Of a stretch of 64,000 bases of DNA, positions 61,151 through 64,000 are shown in pieces. The stretch's first letter is position 1; each line of letters opens with the position of its first letter. The translations under genes and the position numbers were made by a program. The stretch is from Mycolicibacterium aubagnense (GTDB lineage Bacteria; Actinomycetota; Actinomycetes; Mycobacteriales; Mycobacteriaceae), in NCBI RefSeq assembly GCF_010730955.1, contig NZ_AP022577.1, positions 1,302,001 through 1,366,000 on the forward strand. The letters run 5' to 3'. The notes beneath the pieces were generated by a model that saw only the letters and a program-made list of their open reading frames with translations, did no database searches and was not told the DNA's origin.

Positions 61151-62305
61151 ATGAGTGATCTGTCGCAGAAACGGGCAGTCGTCACCGAACCGCTCAGCGG
61201 GGTAGCCCTCGGCTCACCTCCCAAGATCACTCCCGTGCGCATCTGGGCCGCGGTCGGCGGGGCGATCCTGGCGTTCCAGCTCTACGTCTGGACCCGGTGG
61301 GTGACGGGGCCGAACTTCGAGCGCGTCCCGGCAGGGCCGAGTGACCCACCGACGTATATGAAGGCCATCCTGTTCACCTGGACGGGTGTCATCATCGTCG
61401 GATTGCCGGTTGCGGTGTGGTGGTTCATCATCCGCCCCTGGCGGCGGGAGCGGCGCATCACGCTCGACGGCATGCTACTGATCGCGTGCGGCCTGCTGTT
61501 CTTCCAGGATCCGTTGCTGAACTACGTCAACACGTGGAGCACCTACAACACCTGGATGTGGAACCGAGGTTCGTGGGTGCAGGACGTCCCCGGCTGGATG
61601 TCGTTCGGCGAGCCCGGCCGCATGATGGCCGAACCATTCCTGATGAACGCACCCGGCTACTGCTTCGTCCTGCTGTGCACGATGCTCGGCTGCTGGGTGA
61701 TGCGCAAGGCAAAGTCCAAGTGGCCCAGAATCAATATGCTCGGTCTGATCGGCGTCGTGATCGTGTGGACGTTCTTCTTCGATTTCGTGATCGAGGGCCT
61801 GTTCCTCATGCCGATGGGGCTGTTCACCTATCCGGGTGCCATCCGGGCCCTGTCGGTCAATCCCGGAACCTACTATCAGTGGCCGATCTACGAAGGGCTC
61901 ATGTGGGGCGGCGTGCAGGCGGGCCTGTGCTGCCTGCGCTACTTCACCGACGACCGCGGCCGCACCTTCGTCGAACGCGGGCTGGACACCGTGCGCGGTA
62001 GCTTTGTGACGCAACAGATCACGCGCTTCCTGGCGATCTTCGCCGCCTGCAGCGCATTCTTCTTCATCCTGTACAACCTGCCCGCCCAGTGGTTCGCCAT
62101 GCATCAGGATCCGTGGCCCGAGGACCTCTTGAAGCGCTCGTACTTCCTGATGGGTGTCTGCGGCGACGGCACCGACCGGGCCTGTCCCGATCCGTCGATC
62201 CCGATTCCGCTGCAGAACTCGAGCTACGTCAACATCCACGGGCAGCTGGTGACGCCCGACGGTGTCACACTTCCGAAACTCGTTCCCGTCGAGAAGGGCA
62301 AATGA
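61151..62305 (+). CDS. AveC-like (spirocyclase family) membrane protein 2
   Basis: 384-residue paralogue of the preceding gene, same length and same hydrophobic layout, and highly similar throughout (shared WTRWVTGP, DPPTYMK, RRITLDGML, PAQWF--H-DPWPED--KRSYF). It starts 6 bases after the first copy. Conserved H and D/E residues between helices could bind a metal. Equal length and tight spacing suggest a tandem duplication that may give a heterodimer. Confidence 0.8.
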   Translation: MSDLSQKRAVVTEPLSGVALGSPPKITPVRIWAAVGGAILAFQLYVWTRWVTGPNFERVPAGPSDPPTYMKAILFTWTGVIIVGLPVAVWWFIIRPWRRERRITLDGMLLIACGLLFFQDPLLNYVNTWSTYNTWMWNRGSWVQDVPGWMSFGEPGRMMAEPFLMNAPGYCFVLLCTMLGCWVMRKAKSKWPRINMLGLIGVVIVWTFFFDFVIEGLFLMPMGLFTYPGAIRALSVNPGTYYQWPIYEGLMWGGVQAGLCCLRYFTDDRGRTFVERGLDTVRGSFVTQQITRFLAIFAACSAFFFILYNLPAQWFAMHQDPWPEDLLKRSYFLMGVCGDGTDRACPDPSIPIPLQNSSYVNIHGQLVTPDGVTLPKLVPVEKGK

Positions 62306-62306
62306 C

Positions 62307-63125
62307 TTGCTGAACAACACTTCTGCAGTTGTCAGACCGGTGCCGAACGCACCGTTCTACCGCGCCATCGGCGACGAGGTGGAGGTCTTCCGCGCGGCGT
62401 CCCGCCGGGGACTGCCGGTGCTGCTGAAAGGCCCGACGGGATGCGGGAAGACCCGCTTCGTCGAGGCGATGGCGCACGAACTCGGGCGAGACCTGATCAC
62501 CGTCGCCGGCCACGAGGACATGACGTCGGCAGACCTCGTCGGCAGGTTCCTGCTGAAGGGCGGTGAAACCGTCTGGGTGGACGGGCCGTTGACGCGGGCG
62601 GTTCGCGACGGCGCCATCTGCTACCTCGACGAGATCGTGGAGGCGCGCCAGGACACCACCGTCGTCATCCATCCACTCGCCGACCACCGCCGCGAGCTGC
62701 CGGTCGACCGGCTCGGCGTCACGCTGCCCGCGGCACCGGGCTTTCAGCTCGTCATCTCCTACAATCCCGGCTATCAGAGTGTCCTGAAGAACATCAAGGA
62801 GTCCACCCGGCAACGGTTCGTCGCCATCGAGCTCGACTTCCCGCCGGCCGCCGCCGAGACGGAAATTGTGATGCACGAGGCCGGCATCGATGCCGAAACC
62901 GCACGTGGTCTGGTCAAATTCGGCAACGCCATCCGCAACCTGGACGGCTCACCGCTTCGCGAAGTGGCGTCCACCCGCATGTTGATTCTGGCCGGCGAAC
63001 TCGTCGCGGAAGGACTCAGCATGCGCACTGCCGTCCAGTCGGCGGTCGTCAAGGTGCTCTCCGACGACCACGACATCGTCCGCGCCCTCGGCGAGCTCGC
63101 GGACGCCGTCCTCCCCCGGCCGTGA
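62307..63125 (+). CDS. NorQ/CbbQ-type MoxR AAA+ ATPase
   Basis: 272-residue AAA+ ATPase. Walker A is GPTGCGKT (42-49), Walker B is AICYLDEI (103-110), and an arginine-containing ESTRQRF segment follows sensor 1. NorQ and CbbQ work with a von Willebrand protein (NorD, CbbO) to insert metal into, or reactivate, large enzymes. Its partner overlaps by GTGA downstream. The start is uncertain: TTG 62307, just after the AveC-like stop, or GTG 62340. No nitric oxide reductase or Rubisco gene is near, so the client is unknown. Confidence 0.88.
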   Translation: MLNNTSAVVRPVPNAPFYRAIGDEVEVFRAASRRGLPVLLKGPTGCGKTRFVEAMAHELGRDLITVAGHEDMTSADLVGRFLLKGGETVWVDGPLTRAVRDGAICYLDEIVEARQDTTVVIHPLADHRRELPVDRLGVTLPAAPGFQLVISYNPGYQSVLKNIKESTRQRFVAIELDFPPAAAETEIVMHEAGIDAETARGLVKFGNAIRNLDGSPLREVASTRMLILAGELVAEGLSMRTAVQSAVVKVLSDDHDIVRALGELADAVLPRP

Positions 63126-64000
63126 CCGATTCTGCCGGCCCCGAGCAGTTTCGGCTCCTCGCCACCCATGTCGCGGGCCGACCGGTCGATATCGCCGCGG
63201 CGCGGGAGGGTGGTGCCGCGTATACCGATGGCCAGGTCGTCTACGTCTCCGCGGCGCCGCCCGCACAGCAGCGCAGCGAGGTGCTGGTGCAGAGCGCGCT
63301 ACTCGGCGCGGGCAGCCTCGATGCGGCCATGCTGAAGTCGCTCCGCGGCCGTCCTGCGGTGGCGCGACGCTACCTGGCGCTGGAAGGTCGCCGGGTGCTG
63401 GCCGAACTATCCCGCGACCTGCCACTCGCCGCCGAACTCGGTGCCGGCGAACCTCACACGGGCAGTGCCGGCCAGTCACTGCGGATCGCCAAGGGCCGCA
63501 CGGCCGTCGAGGACGCGCCGGACTGGTTCGGCGTCATCAAACCTTCTCGGCTGCTGGCCTCGCCGATGGGTCCCGGCGCGCGCCCGACCGACAAGGACCT
63601 GCAGCTGAAATTCGAGGTGCCGGAGGTTCAGGAGGAACTGGGCGACGATGAATCGGACGGGGAAGCAGAAGACTCAGAGGACAGCAAGATCCTCAAGCTT
63701 TTCGAAGCGCCAATGGCGTCGCGAACGATGTCTGATTTCCTGTCCAAGCTGTTCGGCAGCTCGCGATCGAAGGGCGAGGACAACGCCGGCGCCGAGATGC
63801 AGATCGGCAGCGTTCGGCGGGTCGGCAAGGTCGGCCCCGATGCACGGCCCTTACCCACGCAGATCCGCTTCACCGACGACCGCCGTCCCGGTGCCACGCT
63901 GGGAGTCGGCGGCGCTCTCCATCCGGAGTGGGACGTCTTCGCGGGCCGGTACAAAGAGGACTGGTGCCGGGTCATCGACTTTCCGCTGACCGCCGCCGCA
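63122..64000 (+). CDS. NorD-like protein (VWA expected beyond window), 3'-truncated
   Basis: Frame open from GTG 63122 (GTGA overlap with the ATPase) to the end of the window, 293 codons. The segment HPEWDVFAGRYKEDWCRV near the window end is typical of NorD/CbbO proteins just before their VWA domain. An acidic stretch rich in D and E lies around residues 170-190. The metal-ion-dependent adhesion site of the VWA domain would fall outside the window. With the upstream ATPase it would form a metalloenzyme activation pair. Confidence 0.8.
   Translation, partial: MTDSAGPEQFRLLATHVAGRPVDIAAAREGGAAYTDGQVVYVSAAPPAQQRSEVLVQSALLGAGSLDAAMLKSLRGRPAVARRYLALEGRRVLAELSRDLPLAAELGAGEPHTGSAGQSLRIAKGRTAVEDAPDWFGVIKPSRLLASPMGPGARPTDKDLQLKFEVPEVQEELGDDESDGEAEDSEDSKILKLFEAPMASRTMSDFLSKLFGSSRSKGEDNAGAEMQIGSVRRVGKVGPDARPLPTQIRFTDDRRPGATLGVGGALHPEWDVFAGRYKEDWCRVIDFPLTAAA

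Noticed and set aside
1..64000. tRNA, rRNA, CRISPR, transposase, prophage or origin features
   Set aside because: No characteristic sequence of any of these was recognised while reading both strands.

Overview
The window looks like a chromosomal segment of a rapidly growing mycobacterium or close relative (Mycolicibacterium-like). The DNA is GC-rich, GTG and TTG starts are common, and stop/start overlaps of 1-4 bases are pervasive. It also carries a complete yrbE-mce operon, a mycofactocin-type SDR, a DUF732-like secreted protein, small 3Fe-4S ferredoxins paired with P450s, and several CaiB-type CoA-transferases. I saw no tRNA, rRNA, CRISPR array, transposase or phage gene. No gene-free stretch exceeds 300 bases.

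Layout. (1) 1-13209, plus strand: a catabolic operon of SDR (cut by the window edge), Rieske oxygenase, Baeyer-Villiger monooxygenase, SDR, CaiB CoA-transferase, two acyl-CoA dehydrogenase (ACAD) pairs, a TPP enzyme and an aldehyde dehydrogenase. A 17-bp-stem hairpin closes it. (2) 13270-22377, minus strand: yrbEA-yrbEB-mceA to mceF, a lipid import system. (3) 22614-36407: aldehyde dehydrogenase, secreted thioredoxin-like and DUF732-like proteins, amidohydrolase, TetR, P450, CoA-transferase, SDRs, ferredoxin plus P450, a TipA-like MerR regulator, and a third ACAD pair. (4) 36510-40127, plus strand: two related amidohydrolases, a Rieske ferredoxin and a hydrolase. (5) 40590-49550, plus strand: a ten-gene translationally coupled operon of NuoF-like flavoprotein, ferredoxin, DUF35-thiolase fusion, hydrolase, two 3-hydroxyisobutyrate-dehydrogenase-like enzymes, P450, ferredoxin, DapB-like protein and SDR. 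(6) 49574-59203, minus strand: DUF1330 protein, ferredoxin and P450, then two Rieske operons. Each Rieske gene is followed by a related protein of about 110 residues. One operon also carries an FNR-type reductase, an SDR and a TauD-like dioxygenase; the other carries an amidohydrolase and a MarR regulator. (7) 59297-64000: a TetR gene divergent from two tandem AveC-like membrane proteins, a NorQ/MoxR AAA ATPase and a NorD-like protein cut by the window end.

How the genes may work together (inference). Rieske, P450 and BVMO enzymes would oxidise a bulky alicyclic or polycyclic substrate taken up through Mce. CoA-transferases, paired ACADs, SDRs, an aldolase-type DUF35/Ltp fusion and HIBADH-like enzymes would then shorten it by beta-oxidation-like steps. 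Steroid or terpenoid-like chemistry fits, but no hallmark steroid gene (kstD, hsaC, kshA by name) is identifiable, so the substrate is unknown.

Regulation visible in the sequence. A palindrome of the form TGAGAAT-N3-ATTCTCA occurs, perfect or degenerate, at seven promoters between 24127 and 51403. A second palindrome, TATCAAG-N2-CTTGATA, precedes both Rieske operons and probably binds the local MarR. A MerR operator sits inside its own 19-bp-spaced promoter at 33406-33436.
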